A stretch of DNA of 64,000 nucleotides from Actinomycetospora endophytica. Its GTDB lineage: Bacteria; Actinomycetota; Actinomycetes; Mycobacteriales; Pseudonocardiaceae. The stretch covers positions 1,550,001-1,614,000 of the forward strand of contig NZ_JAJNDB010000001.1 in NCBI RefSeq assembly GCF_021026375.1, written 5' to 3'. The position numbers and the translations under genes are program-made. Shown in pieces: positions 50,656-59,565 of this stretch. How positions within the stretch are numbered: the first letter of the stretch is position 1; each line of letters begins with the position of its first letter. Under the pieces are notes generated by a model. It saw nothing but the letters and a program-made list of their open reading frames with translations. It searched no databases and was not told the origin of the DNA.

Positions 50656-51822
50656 GTGCGTCGCGAGAGGTCGACCCCCCGCCCCGACTGGCGCCGGAAG
50701 ATCGAGGAGCAGGGGCTCGTCTTCGGCACCCCGGCCGCCGGGCAGAACGGCGCGCGGCCCTACTGGGACGAGTCCGTGCACTACGTGTTCGACATGGCCG
50801 AGATCCTCTCGCTGGAGGCCGACGTCGAGCTGCTGCACTCGATGTGCCTGGAGGCCGTGGACCACGTCGTCACCACCGAGCGGTTCCGCGACTTCGCGCT
50901 GCCGGAGTGGTGCTGGGAGCAGGTGGCGGACTCGTGGAAGCGCCACGACCCGCACCTCTACGGGCGCTTCGACCTGCGCTACGACGGGTCCGGCCCGGCG
51001 AAGCTGCTGGAGTACAACGCGGACACCCCGACGTCGCTGCTCGAGGCCAGCATCTGCCAGTGGTACTGGCTCAAGGACGTCTTTCCCGACCAGGACCAGT
51101 GGAACTCGCTGCACGAGAAGCTGGTGGCGCAGTGGTCCGCGATCGCCGGCGACCTGCCGCGCAGCGAGGTCCACTTCTGCTGGTCGCAGGCCGAGACCAC
51201 CGGTGAGGACCACGTCACCACGGCCTACCTGCAGGAGACCGCCGCCGAGGCCGGGCTGGACACCGTGGGCCTCGCGATCGAGCAGATCGGCTGGGACTCC
51301 GCGCTGGACCGGTTCGTCGACCTCGAGGAGTCGCCGATGAGCTGTGTCTGCAAGCTCTACCCCTGGGAGTGGATCCTCGGCGACGACTTCGGGAAGCACG
51401 TCACCCGCAGCCTCCCGGAGACCCAGTGGGTCGAGCCGCTGTGGAAGACCCTGCTGTCGAACAAGGCGATCCTCGCGGTGCTCTGGGAGATGTACCCCGG
51501 CCACCCGAACCTGCTGCCCGCCTCGCTCGGCGATCCCGGGTTCCTCACCGAGTACGTCCGCAAGCCGCTGCTCGGCCGCGAGGGCGCGAACGTGCAGATC
51601 GTCGCCGGCGCGGGCGAGCCCGTCGTCGAGACCGGCGGCGTCTACGGCGAGGAGGGCTACGTCTACCAGCTCTTCGACCCGCTGCCCGAGTTCGACGGGT
51701 ACCGCCCCGCCCTCGGCGCCTGGATCGTCGGCGACGAGTCCGCCGGGCTCGGCATCCGGGAGACGACCGGTCTGGTCACCGACAACGGCGCCGCGTTCGT
51801 CCCGCACCGCATCCCGGACTGA
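50656..51822 (+). CDS. Glutathionylspermidine-synthase-family ATP-grasp amidoligase
   Basis: A 388-aa ATP-grasp enzyme. RFDLRYDGSGPAKLLEYNAD and DTPTSLLEASICQWYWLKD match the E. coli YgiC/YjfC synthetase domain. Acidic metal ligands and the C-terminal AWIVGDESAGLGIRE complete the active site. It lacks the amidase domain of GspSA. Such stand-alone ligases are predicted to form an amide between a carboxylate (peptide or protein) and an amine such as a polyamine. GTG 50656 with GAGAGGA upstream, 30 bp after the YgiB-like gene. Confidence 0.88.
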   Translation: MRRERSTPRPDWRRKIEEQGLVFGTPAAGQNGARPYWDESVHYVFDMAEILSLEADVELLHSMCLEAVDHVVTTERFRDFALPEWCWEQVADSWKRHDPHLYGRFDLRYDGSGPAKLLEYNADTPTSLLEASICQWYWLKDVFPDQDQWNSLHEKLVAQWSAIAGDLPRSEVHFCWSQAETTGEDHVTTAYLQETAAEAGLDTVGLAIEQIGWDSALDRFVDLEESPMSCVCKLYPWEWILGDDFGKHVTRSLPETQWVEPLWKTLLSNKAILAVLWEMYPGHPNLLPASLGDPGFLTEYVRKPLLGREGANVQIVAGAGEPVVETGGVYGEEGYVYQLFDPLPEFDGYRPALGAWIVGDESAGLGIRETTGLVTDNGAAFVPHRIPD

Positions 51823-51875
51823 TGAGCACCGGACACGAAGCATTCAACGGAGCACGCCGATAGGGGAGCTGGACC

Positions 51876-52757
51876 ATCGGTGCCGCTCGACGGCTGTGGG
51901 CGCTCTACGAGCCGGTCCACGCGCTCACCTACTTCGCCCCGGCCGCGCTCGCGGTGGCGGAACCCCTCGGCGACTCGTTCTGGGCCCGCTACGTCGCCCA
52001 GCGCGCCGCCCCGCTGGAGGACGTCCCGACGGCGGTCGTGGTCGCCGCCTTCGGGGGCTTCGCGCCCGACCGCATCGCCGACGCGCGGGCCGGCATCGCC
52101 CCGGACGCCACCCCGACGACGGCCCTGGAGACCCGGCTGCGCGGGATCGACGCGGCCGTCGCCGAGCTCCCGGGCCTTCCCGACGACGCGGTGGTCACCG
52201 AGGCGGCCGACCTCGCCTGGACCGCGGCGCAGGCGTGCCAGGACGCCGGCCGCGTGCTCGGCGCGGCGAACCGGGCGATGCCCCGGCCGTCGACGCCGCA
52301 CCTGGCCCTCTGGCAGGCGACGACGACCCTGCGCGAGCACCGCGGCGACGGTCACCTCGCCGCGCTGGCGGTGCACGGGATCGGGCCGGTGGCCTCGCAC
52401 GTGCTCAAGGTCGCCGCGGGGGAGTCCCCGGCGCGGGACCTGCGGCTCGGGCGACGGATCGGCGACGAGGCGTGGGACGCGGCGGTGGCCCGGCTGGCCG
52501 ACGACGGCCTGCTGACACCCGGTCACGAGGACGGCGGCCCGACGTTGACGGCGGCGGGCGCGGCCCTGCACCGGGCCGTCGAGGACGCCACCGACCGCGC
52601 GGCCGCCGGGCCGTGGGAGGCGCTGGGCCCCGAGCACACCGACCGGCTGGCGACGCTGCTCGAGCCGATCGCGGCCGCCGCGCGATCGGTGGTCCCGCCG
52701 GTCAACCCGATCGGGCTCCCACCCCGAGAGGACGCTGGTGCACCCGGATCCCGCTGA
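51876..52757 (+). CDS. SCO6745-family helical protein, non-standard start
   Basis: About 293 aa. The conserved N-terminus A-R-R-L-W-A-L-Y-E-P-V-H-A-L-T-Y-F is encoded from 51882, but the frame has no ATG, GTG or TTG before 51954, which would cut that motif off. The only codon with a well-placed Shine-Dalgarno (GGGGAG, 7 nt) is ATC at 51876; CTG at 51894 is another option. A winged-helix-like C-terminal part (EAWDAAVARLADDGLLTPG) follows. Family function unknown. It sits between the GSP-synthase and DUF350 genes. Confidence 0.7.
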   Translation: MGAARRLWALYEPVHALTYFAPAALAVAEPLGDSFWARYVAQRAAPLEDVPTAVVVAAFGGFAPDRIADARAGIAPDATPTTALETRLRGIDAAVAELPGLPDDAVVTEAADLAWTAAQACQDAGRVLGAANRAMPRPSTPHLALWQATTTLREHRGDGHLAALAVHGIGPVASHVLKVAAGESPARDLRLGRRIGDEAWDAAVARLADDGLLTPGHEDGGPTLTAAGAALHRAVEDATDRAAAGPWEALGPEHTDRLATLLEPIAAAARSVVPPVNPIGLPPREDAGAPGSR

Positions 52758-52854
52758 TCCGGGTGCATGAACGTCTCCTCGACGGTCGGGGCAGGCGGGG
52801 GGCCGCTAGGGTGCGGCGTCTCTTTCGTCCGGATGGACCCGCACGGAGGCCTGC

Positions 52855-53292
52855 GTGCTGACGCCCGACTTCTTCCCCACCCTCTTCGGCAACATCGGCC
52901 TGATCGCCCTCTACGCGGTGCTCGGCGCCGTGCTCATGTACGTCGGCTACTTCGCGATCGACCTGACCACGCCCGGTGACCTGCGCGGGCTGGTGCGCGA
53001 GGGCAGGCCCAACGCCGTCGTGGTGTCCGCGTCCGGGCTGGTGTCGATGGCGCTGATCGTGGTGGTCGCGATCTACATCTCCGGGGGCGGGCTGCTCGCG
53101 GGGGTCATCAACACCGCGGTCTACGGCCTGGTCGGGATCCTCGCGCAGGTCCTGGTGGTGCGCGGGCTCGAGGCGGTGTCGCGCCTGGACGTCGGCGCCT
53201 GCCTGCACGACGAGTACTTCACCCCGGTGTCCGCCATGATCGCGGGGATGCACGTGGCGATGGGGCTGGTCGTGGCGGTCGCGATCATCTGA
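52855..53292 (+). CDS. DUF350 membrane protein
   Basis: A 145-aa protein with four transmembrane helices. It holds two related helix pairs: GLIALYAVLGAVLMYVGYFAIDLTTPG, then the repeat-like INTAVYGLVGILAQVLVVRGLE. DUF350 (YjfL) proteins recur beside GSP-synthase-like ligases and YgiB-like proteins. GTG 52855 with GGAGG 7-8 nt upstream. Confidence 0.87.
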   Translation: MLTPDFFPTLFGNIGLIALYAVLGAVLMYVGYFAIDLTTPGDLRGLVREGRPNAVVVSASGLVSMALIVVVAIYISGGGLLAGVINTAVYGLVGILAQVLVVRGLEAVSRLDVGACLHDEYFTPVSAMIAGMHVAMGLVVAVAII

Positions 53293-53380
53293 TCCGACCT
53301 GCGGGTGTCGCGTCCGGGCGACGCCTCGTGGCTGTCTACCCTCTCGACCGGGCGGCACTGCGCCGCCGGGGGGAGGAGAG

Positions 53381-56300
53381 ATGGCGGCGGGGACCTCCAT
53401 CGAATCACCGAGAGTGCCGGACCCGGCGTCCTCGGGCGGTGTCCCCTCCCCGGATCCCGGCCACGTCGCCCTACGGCCGCGACTGCTGGTGGCCCTCGGC
53501 GCCCTCGCCGTCGTCCTCGCGATCGGCGCGGCGCTCGCCCCCGTCGTCGTGTCGACCCCGACGCTGGTCTGGCCGCAGGCCGGTCGGCCCGCCACATCGA
53601 CCACCCTCGCGCTCGCCCCGCCGCGGCCGCTGTCGTTCGACGCGACCGTCCCGTGCGCCGCGCTCGCCGGCAGCGGGCCCGGGACCGTCGAGGCGCTGCG
53701 CACCGCCCCGCCGGGCGACTCGCTCGGGCTGCTCGTCGCGGCCCACGGCGACGGCCCCGCACGCCGGATCACCGTCGACCTCGACCGGCAGCGCCTGGTC
53801 GACACGCCGCTCGGGTCCACGGCGTGCACCTGGGCGATCTCGGTCACCGCGGGCACGCCCCCACGGGTGACCCGCGACGGCGTCCCGATCGCCCTGGCCT
53901 GTGGGGCCTGCGCCGCCGTGGAACCCCCGTACGTCACCCGGCTGTCCACCGACCGGGCGGGCACCCCCGGGCTCGGCGTCGAGCTGCGCCCCGACGACCG
54001 CTACGACTCCTCGCCCTCGACGCTCAAGACGGGGCTGCTCGTCGCCCTGCTCGTCGTCCTGGCAGCACTGGTCGCGGTGCTGATCGGCCGCCCGCGCCGC
54101 GGCCCGCCCGGCCTCGGGGCGCGGCTGCGTCGTCGCGCCGGCGGCCTGCTGGCCCGGGCCCGCGCGCACCGCTCGCCGGCGGACGCTGTGGTGGTCGTCG
54201 TCTCGGGGGCGTGGGCCGTGCTCGGCCCGACGAACTTCGACGACTCCTGGTATCCGCTCATGGCCCGGGCGGCGACGCAGACCGGGACCATGGCCAACGC
54301 GGTCTACATGTTCGACGCGACCGAGGCCCCGTTCGTCGCGTCGCAGTATCTCGTGCAGGTCTGGGGCGCGATCGGCGGCTGGTCGCTGCTGTGGATGCGG
54401 CTGCTCGCCACGATCCTCGGTCTGCTGGCCTACGCCGGGCTGCGGATCTACACGGTGCTCGCCCTGCGCGGGTCCGGGGTGCGCGAGGCGAAGGTCCCGT
54501 GGGCGCTGCTCGTGGCGTACCTGCTCTGGTGGATGCCCTACGGGCTCACGCTGCGCCCCGAGCCGCTGATCGTGCTGCTGTCCGTGGTGGTGCTGGTGTG
54601 CGGGCAGCTCGCGCGCCGCTGGGGACCGAAGGGCGCGGTCGGCGCCGTCGCGGTGGCGGCCGCGGCCGCCTCGGTGTCGCTGATGTGCTCGCCGACGGGG
54701 CTGGTCGCCGTCGCGCCGCTGCTGGTGGACGCGCCGCGGGGGTGGGCCTGGCTGCGCGGCGTCGCGCGGGAGCGGCCCTGGTCGGCGGCCGCCGCGGTCG
54801 CGGTCGTCGTCGCAGCGACCACCGTCGCCGTCCCGGTCGGACTCGCCGACGCCTCGGTCGGCGACATCCTCGAAGCGGCGGCGGTGCACGCCTGGTACTA
54901 CGCGACGGTCCCCTGGTACGACGAGCTCGTCCACTACCAGACCCTGCTCAACCCCGGGGTCACGCCGTGGGCCCGCCGGGCGCCGGTGCTGATCACGCTG
55001 GCCGTGCTGCTCGTCGCCGCGATCGCGAGCGGTCGCCGGGACGACCAGGACCCGCTGCGCCGCCTGCTGCTCACCAGTGCGGCGACCACGGGCATCGCGT
55101 TCGCCCTGCTCACGATCAGCCCGACGAAGTGGGTGCTGCACTTCCCGGCGGTGGCCGCGTCCGGCACCGTGCTGGTCGCGGTCGCGCTGCTGCGCGCCGC
55201 CCTCCCGCGTCAGGAGCGGGCGTTCGCGACGGCGGCCAGTGTCGCGATCCTCGTCGGCGCCGCCGCGGTCACCTTCGCCGGGCTGAACCTCTGGCGACCG
55301 TTCTCCGACCGCGGCCAGCCGTTCGGCCCGCACGCCGTCCCCGACCTCACCCGCTCCGAGCAGGGCCTGCTCGCCCCGCACCTCGGGCCGATCTTCCTGC
55401 GCAACCCGCTGATCTGGATCGCGATCGCGCTGCTCGCCGCCTGGTGGGCCCGCGCCCGGTGGATGCCGAGGGCGCCGCGGCCCTCGCCCGCCCGCGCGGT
55501 GCTGGTGGCGACCTGCCTCGCGGTGGTGGTCGGGCTGGCCGGGGTGTTCGTGCTCGCGCCGATCCGCCAGTACCCGGGCTGGACGGTCGCGCTGGGCAAC
55601 GTCCACGACGTCGTCCACAGCGCCTGCGGACTCGAGAACGAGGTGTCGGTGCTGCGTCCCGCGCCGACGCCGCTGGGGACACCCACAGCCCCCGTGCTCA
55701 CCGGGGACTTCGCCGCCGCCGTCGGGAGCCCCGTCCCGCGCGACGTCCCGGGCCTGGGCACCGTGTGGCACACCGACGCGCCCGCGCGGAGCGGCGAGGG
55801 CTCGCTCGACTCCGGGTGGTTCCCGCTGCCGGCCGCGGCCGGGACGCCCGCTCCCGCCGGTGACCCGCAACCCGGCGCCACCGACGTCGTCGTCCCCGTC
55901 CTGGCCAGCAGCGCGGACGGCGCGATCCATGCCGGCGTACGCCTCGAGATCGGCACCGGCCCGGTCGGTGCTCCCACCTCGGTGACCAGCGAGAAGGTCG
56001 GGCTCTCGCCCGCCGCCGACGAGCGCACCTGGCAGGAGATCCCGATCTCGTTGGTCGGCCGGCCGGGCCACCCGACCGCGGTCCGTGTCGTCGCGGACTC
56101 CCCGACCGGCGTCCTCGCCGTCGCCCAGCCCTGGATCGGCGGGGCGCGGCCGGTGCGGGAGCTGCTCGACACCCCGGACGGGAAGGGTGTGCCGGTCCGC
56201 GCCGACCAGATGAGCTCGGCCCTGTGGCCGTGCGTGAACCAGCAGATCGTCGCGGGCGGCGTCGCCCCGCCGACGCAGTACCGGATGCAGGCGGGGGAGG

Positions 56301-56581
56301 ACCTCGGCCCGAACTACACCGGCCTGTGGACCGACGACACCCTCGGCGGCGTGTGGCGCGGCGAGGAACTGGAGTCGACCTACGTGCGCCTCCCGACCTC
56401 GGTCCCGGTCGGCGGCCCCGCCACCCGCCCGTGGGGCTCGGTCGACGTCGTCGTGCACGACCTCCCCACCGGCGGGTACGCGCTGGAGCCCGGCACGACG
56501 ACCCGCTCCGGCCTGGCCCGGCTGCCCACCCTCGCCCGCGAGTCGTACGCCGGGATCGAGTACCAGGGCGTCGACGACTGA
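53381..56581 (+). CDS. EmbABC-type arabinosyltransferase
   Basis: A 1066-aa GT-C glycosyltransferase that adds D-arabinofuranose from decaprenyl-phosphoarabinose (DPA) to arabinogalactan or lipoarabinomannan outside the membrane. N-terminal helix, then a large extracellular carbohydrate-binding-like domain (residues ~60-210), a helical core with the catalytic GPTNFDDSWYPLMARAA, about 12 more helices, and a C-terminal extracellular domain with SRLPT-like ends. ATG with GGGAGGAG upstream. EmbA, B and C cannot be told apart here; ethambutol is known to act on this family. Confidence 0.9.
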   Translation: MAAGTSIESPRVPDPASSGGVPSPDPGHVALRPRLLVALGALAVVLAIGAALAPVVVSTPTLVWPQAGRPATSTTLALAPPRPLSFDATVPCAALAGSGPGTVEALRTAPPGDSLGLLVAAHGDGPARRITVDLDRQRLVDTPLGSTACTWAISVTAGTPPRVTRDGVPIALACGACAAVEPPYVTRLSTDRAGTPGLGVELRPDDRYDSSPSTLKTGLLVALLVVLAALVAVLIGRPRRGPPGLGARLRRRAGGLLARARAHRSPADAVVVVVSGAWAVLGPTNFDDSWYPLMARAATQTGTMANAVYMFDATEAPFVASQYLVQVWGAIGGWSLLWMRLLATILGLLAYAGLRIYTVLALRGSGVREAKVPWALLVAYLLWWMPYGLTLRPEPLIVLLSVVVLVCGQLARRWGPKGAVGAVAVAAAAASVSLMCSPTGLVAVAPLLVDAPRGWAWLRGVARERPWSAAAAVAVVVAATTVAVPVGLADASVGDILEAAAVHAWYYATVPWYDELVHYQTLLNPGVTPWARRAPVLITLAVLLVAAIASGRRDDQDPLRRLLLTSAATTGIAFALLTISPTKWVLHFPAVAASGTVLVAVALLRAALPRQERAFATAASVAILVGAAAVTFAGLNLWRPFSDRGQPFGPHAVPDLTRSEQGLLAPHLGPIFLRNPLIWIAIALLAAWWARARWMPRAPRPSPARAVLVATCLAVVVGLAGVFVLAPIRQYPGWTVALGNVHDVVHSACGLENEVSVLRPAPTPLGTPTAPVLTGDFAAAVGSPVPRDVPGLGTVWHTDAPARSGEGSLDSGWFPLPAAAGTPAPAGDPQPGATDVVVPVLASSADGAIHAGVRLEIGTGPVGAPTSVTSEKVGLSPAADERTWQEIPISLVGRPGHPTAVRVVADSPTGVLAVAQPWIGGARPVRELLDTPDGKGVPVRADQMSSALWPCVNQQIVAGGVAPPTQYRMQAGEDLGPNYTGLWTDDTLGGVWRGEELESTYVRLPTSVPVGGPATRPWGSVDVVVHDLPTGGYALEPGTTTRSGLARLPTLARESYAGIEYQGVDD

Positions 56582-56727
56582 TCATCAGCCCGGCTCGTCC
56601 CCGGGTGTCCGGATCGTGACGGCGGGTGACGCCACGGGGGTCACCCCGACGACGGCCGCCGGATTCGCGCTCGCCATGATGGGTCTCACGCGCCGTCGTC
56701 CTGCGGCGCCCACCGGAGAGGGGGAGC

Positions 56728-57945
56728 ATGTCCGGATCCACCGACGTCGCGGTGGTCGGCGCAGGCCCGTACGGGCTGTCCGCCACCGCGTTCCTGCGCC
56801 ACCAGGGCACGTCCACACACACCTTCGGTGAAGTGATGGGCTCGTGGCGCCACCAGATGCCTCAGGGGATGATCCTGCGCTCGAAGGAGCGCGCGTCCTC
56901 GATCGCGCACCCCGTGCCGGGGCACACCATCACCTCGTGGGCCCGCGCCCACGACATCGCCCTCGACAACCCGGCCTCGCTCGAGCACTTCCTCGCCTAC
57001 GGCGAGTGGATCTCCGAGCGGATCGTGCCCGACCTCGACCACCGCCGCGTGGAGCAGGTCGCGCGGGAGGGCTCCGGCTTCTCGGTGCACCTCGACGACG
57101 GCGACCGGATGCACGCCGAGCGGGTGGTGCTCAGCGTCGGGCTGCTCAACATGGAGCGCTCGGTGCCCGAGCTCGAGAACCTCCCCCAGGGCACCGTCTC
57201 CCACGTGGCCCACCACGAGGACCTCTCGGTGTTCGCCGGGAAGCGGGTCCTCGTCCTCGGCCTCGGGCAGAGCGCGCTCGAGAACGCCGCGATCCTCGCC
57301 GACCTCGGCGTGGACGTGTCCGTCACGGCCCGTTCGAAGGCGGTGCACTGGCTCGGCCCGCACCGTCCCGGGACCCCGACGTTCCGGCAGAAGTGGCGGG
57401 TGCCCCCGACGGACGTGGGCGGCCGCGCCACCGGCTGGATCGCCGCCACGCCCGAGACCTACCGGCGGCTGCCCGCGCGGGCCCAGCTCGAGGTCCGCAA
57501 GCGCTGCCTGTTCCCGGCCGGCTCGCACAACCTGCGCGCCCGCCTGGAGCACGTGCCGTTCCACCTCGGCAGCGCGATCCGGTCCGCCGAGTACACCGGC
57601 GGCGAGATCGTCGTGACGCTGAAGGACGGGTCCACGCTGAAGGCTGACCACATCATGGCCGGCAGTGGCTACGACTACGACGTCGCGCGCTACGACCTGC
57701 TCGACAAGGAGCTGCTCGGCGAGGTGGAGCTCCTCGACGGGTTCCCGAAGCTCGGCAAGGGCTTCGAGTCCTCGGTGCCCGGGCTGCACTTCCTCGGGGC
57801 GCCCGCGGTCCGCTCGTTCGGTCCGGTGAACCGCTTCGTCACGGGCACCTGGTACGCCGGGCCCGAGATCGCGCGCCGCATCGCCGGCAAGCGCGGCCCG
57901 ACGATGCGGGTGGCCTTCCCCGTGGGGTCGCACTCGATCGCCTGA
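56728..57945 (+). CDS. FAD/NAD(P)-dependent oxidoreductase
   Basis: A 405-aa flavoprotein. The FAD motif is VAVVGAGPYGLSATAFLRHQG (residues ~7-27), a GSWRHQMPQGM-type segment follows, and a second Rossmann motif RVLVLGLGQSALENAAIL (~172-190) binds NAD(P)H. C-terminal HFLGAPAVRSFGPVNRFV closes the FAD site. It resembles lysine/ornithine N-monooxygenase-like and thioredoxin-reductase-like oxidoreductases of unknown substrate. ATG with GAGAGGGGGAG upstream. It converges with an ATP-grasp gene. Confidence 0.82.
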   Translation: MSGSTDVAVVGAGPYGLSATAFLRHQGTSTHTFGEVMGSWRHQMPQGMILRSKERASSIAHPVPGHTITSWARAHDIALDNPASLEHFLAYGEWISERIVPDLDHRRVEQVAREGSGFSVHLDDGDRMHAERVVLSVGLLNMERSVPELENLPQGTVSHVAHHEDLSVFAGKRVLVLGLGQSALENAAILADLGVDVSVTARSKAVHWLGPHRPGTPTFRQKWRVPPTDVGGRATGWIAATPETYRRLPARAQLEVRKRCLFPAGSHNLRARLEHVPFHLGSAIRSAEYTGGEIVVTLKDGSTLKADHIMAGSGYDYDVARYDLLDKELLGEVELLDGFPKLGKGFESSVPGLHFLGAPAVRSFGPVNRFVTGTWYAGPEIARRIAGKRGPTMRVAFPVGSHSIA

Positions 57946-57963
57946 CGGATCTCCCAGTACGGC

Positions 57964-58011
57964 ACGAACGGCTCGTTCGTCACCTTCAAGAGTGACGAAC
58001 GAGCCGTTCGT
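57964..58011. terminator. Perfect 20-bp hairpin between convergent genes
   Basis: The arms at 57964-57983 and 57992-58011 are perfectly complementary, begin ACGAACGGC and enclose an 8-nt loop. The position between stops at 57945 and 58073 suits a bidirectional terminator, and the arm sequence is shared with hairpins at 27128 and 37210. Confidence 0.75.
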
Positions 58012-58072
58012 TCGTTCCGGGGCTGGGCCGAACGGCCGAACAGGCGACCAGCTGAACGGCCGCGCGGGCCGC

Positions 58073-59350
58073 TCAGCGCGGCTTGCGCAGACGCGGCACC
58101 CAGGTCCGGGTGAACCGCTGCAGCACCGGCGACGCCCGGCCCACGAGCATCGGCAGGAACGGCAGCGGGTCGTCGAGGGCGAACCAGCCGTGCTCGGTCG
58201 ACGGCGGGCGGCCGTCCGGCGCCGGACCGTCGGTGCGGTCGCCGCGGTACGCCACGCGGGCGGCGTAGTCGAAGTCCTCGACCACGAACGCCCGCCCCTC
58301 CGGGAACCGCGCGTGGGGCACCGGACGGCCGGTGAGGGCCAGGTGCTGGGCGCGGACGACGTCGAGGCCTGCCTCGTCCTCGAAGAGCCGGAACTGCGCC
58401 CCGACCCGCGGGTTGAAGTCGACGAGCTTGTAGCGCCCGTCGCGCAGGTCGCGGCGCCAGTCGAGGTCGGCGATGCCGCGGAACCCGACGGTGTCGAAGA
58501 GCCGCCGGGCGTGGTCGGCGAGCTCGTCGTTCCAGCGGGCCCGGCCCGCCGTCGTGAACCCGGCGTGCGGCGGCCACGAGCGCAGCTTCACGCCGGTGAA
58601 CAGCGCCTCCTGGCCCGGCGCGTCCGGTCCCGGCCACCAGGCGTGCACCACCCAGTCCTCGGCGGTCTCGCGCGGCACGTACTCCTGCAGGATCAGCGAC
58701 GGCACGTCGTCCCAGTCGAGCGCCATCGCCCGGAGCCGGTCCGGGGTCTCGACGACGGTGGACGAGCGCACCGTCGGGTGGCGGTGGCGCTCGAACGGGT
58801 CCCGGCTCTTCACGACGACGGGGAACGCGCCGGTGGCGGCGTACTCCTCGACGTCGGCGAGGTTCTCCGGGAAGACCGTCATCGGGGTCGGGATGCCGTG
58901 GGCGCTGCAGAGCCGGAAGAGCCCCTCCTTGCTGGCGACACGGCGGGGCAGGCCCGGGTCGGCGCAGCGCGGGAAGAGGAAGTCGTCGGCGAGCCCGGGC
59001 TCGTCGGCCAGTTCCGACACCACCGCCGCGGCCTCGTCGTCGGTGGTGACGAGCACGGCGGGCCGCCCGATCGCCTTCGCGATGCCGTGCAGGCCCTCGG
59101 CGAGCTCGGCCGGGTCCTCGCTGCCGGTCGTGGGCCACGAGAACCGGCCGTGCAGGTGTCGCGAGAGGGCGGCCGGGGTGAACCGCCCCTCGGTGACCGC
59201 GTAGACGTCCACGCCGCAGCGACCGAGGCTGCGGACCACGCCGACGCCCCCGTGGTGCAGCGGGTAGTTGCCGAGCTTGAGCAGCAGCGCGGGCACCGAG
59301 CGGTCCAGCTCCACCCGGTTCCGCGCCGAACCGTGCGCGTCCAGCAGCAC
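58073..59350 (-). CDS. ATP-grasp carboxylate-amine ligase-like protein
   Basis: A 425-aa protein. A pre-ATP-grasp region (PLHHGGVGVVRSLGRCGVDVYAV) leads to ATP-binding FPVVVKSRDPF, LILQEYVPR and the metal-binding end YKLVDFNPRVGAQFRLFE. Members ligate a carboxylate to an amine, but the substrate here is unknown. GTG 59350 with GGGGAGGGG 6-7 nt upstream. It faces the flavoprotein gene; homologous pairs are common in actinobacteria. Confidence 0.8.
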   Translation of the reverse strand: MLLDAHGSARNRVELDRSVPALLLKLGNYPLHHGGVGVVRSLGRCGVDVYAVTEGRFTPAALSRHLHGRFSWPTTGSEDPAELAEGLHGIAKAIGRPAVLVTTDDEAAAVVSELADEPGLADDFLFPRCADPGLPRRVASKEGLFRLCSAHGIPTPMTVFPENLADVEEYAATGAFPVVVKSRDPFERHRHPTVRSSTVVETPDRLRAMALDWDDVPSLILQEYVPRETAEDWVVHAWWPGPDAPGQEALFTGVKLRSWPPHAGFTTAGRARWNDELADHARRLFDTVGFRGIADLDWRRDLRDGRYKLVDFNPRVGAQFRLFEDEAGLDVVRAQHLALTGRPVPHARFPEGRAFVVEDFDYAARVAYRGDRTDGPAPDGRPPSTEHGWFALDDPLPFLPMLVGRASPVLQRFTRTWVPRLRKPR

Positions 59351-59565
59351 GACGCACCCCTCCCCCTGTCGCCGGATCCGACCGTGCTCGGGAGGTCCAA
59401 CGACGTCGTCGCACGGACGGCCGTCCGGTTCGTCCCGCTCGTCCGGACCGTCGCCCGATCGGATGACACGCTGGTCAGGAGCGTAGACGGGGGCGGCGCC
59501 GATCCCGGGGGCAGGAGCCCGGTCGAATCGGCGCCCCGGCCGTGCGAGCGGCGAGAATCGGGTCC

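Noticed and set aside
53471-56458. Very long open frame antisense to the arabinosyltransferase gene
   Set aside because: High-GC shadow: translation is R/G/H/D-rich without domains, while the plus strand encodes a clear Emb protein.
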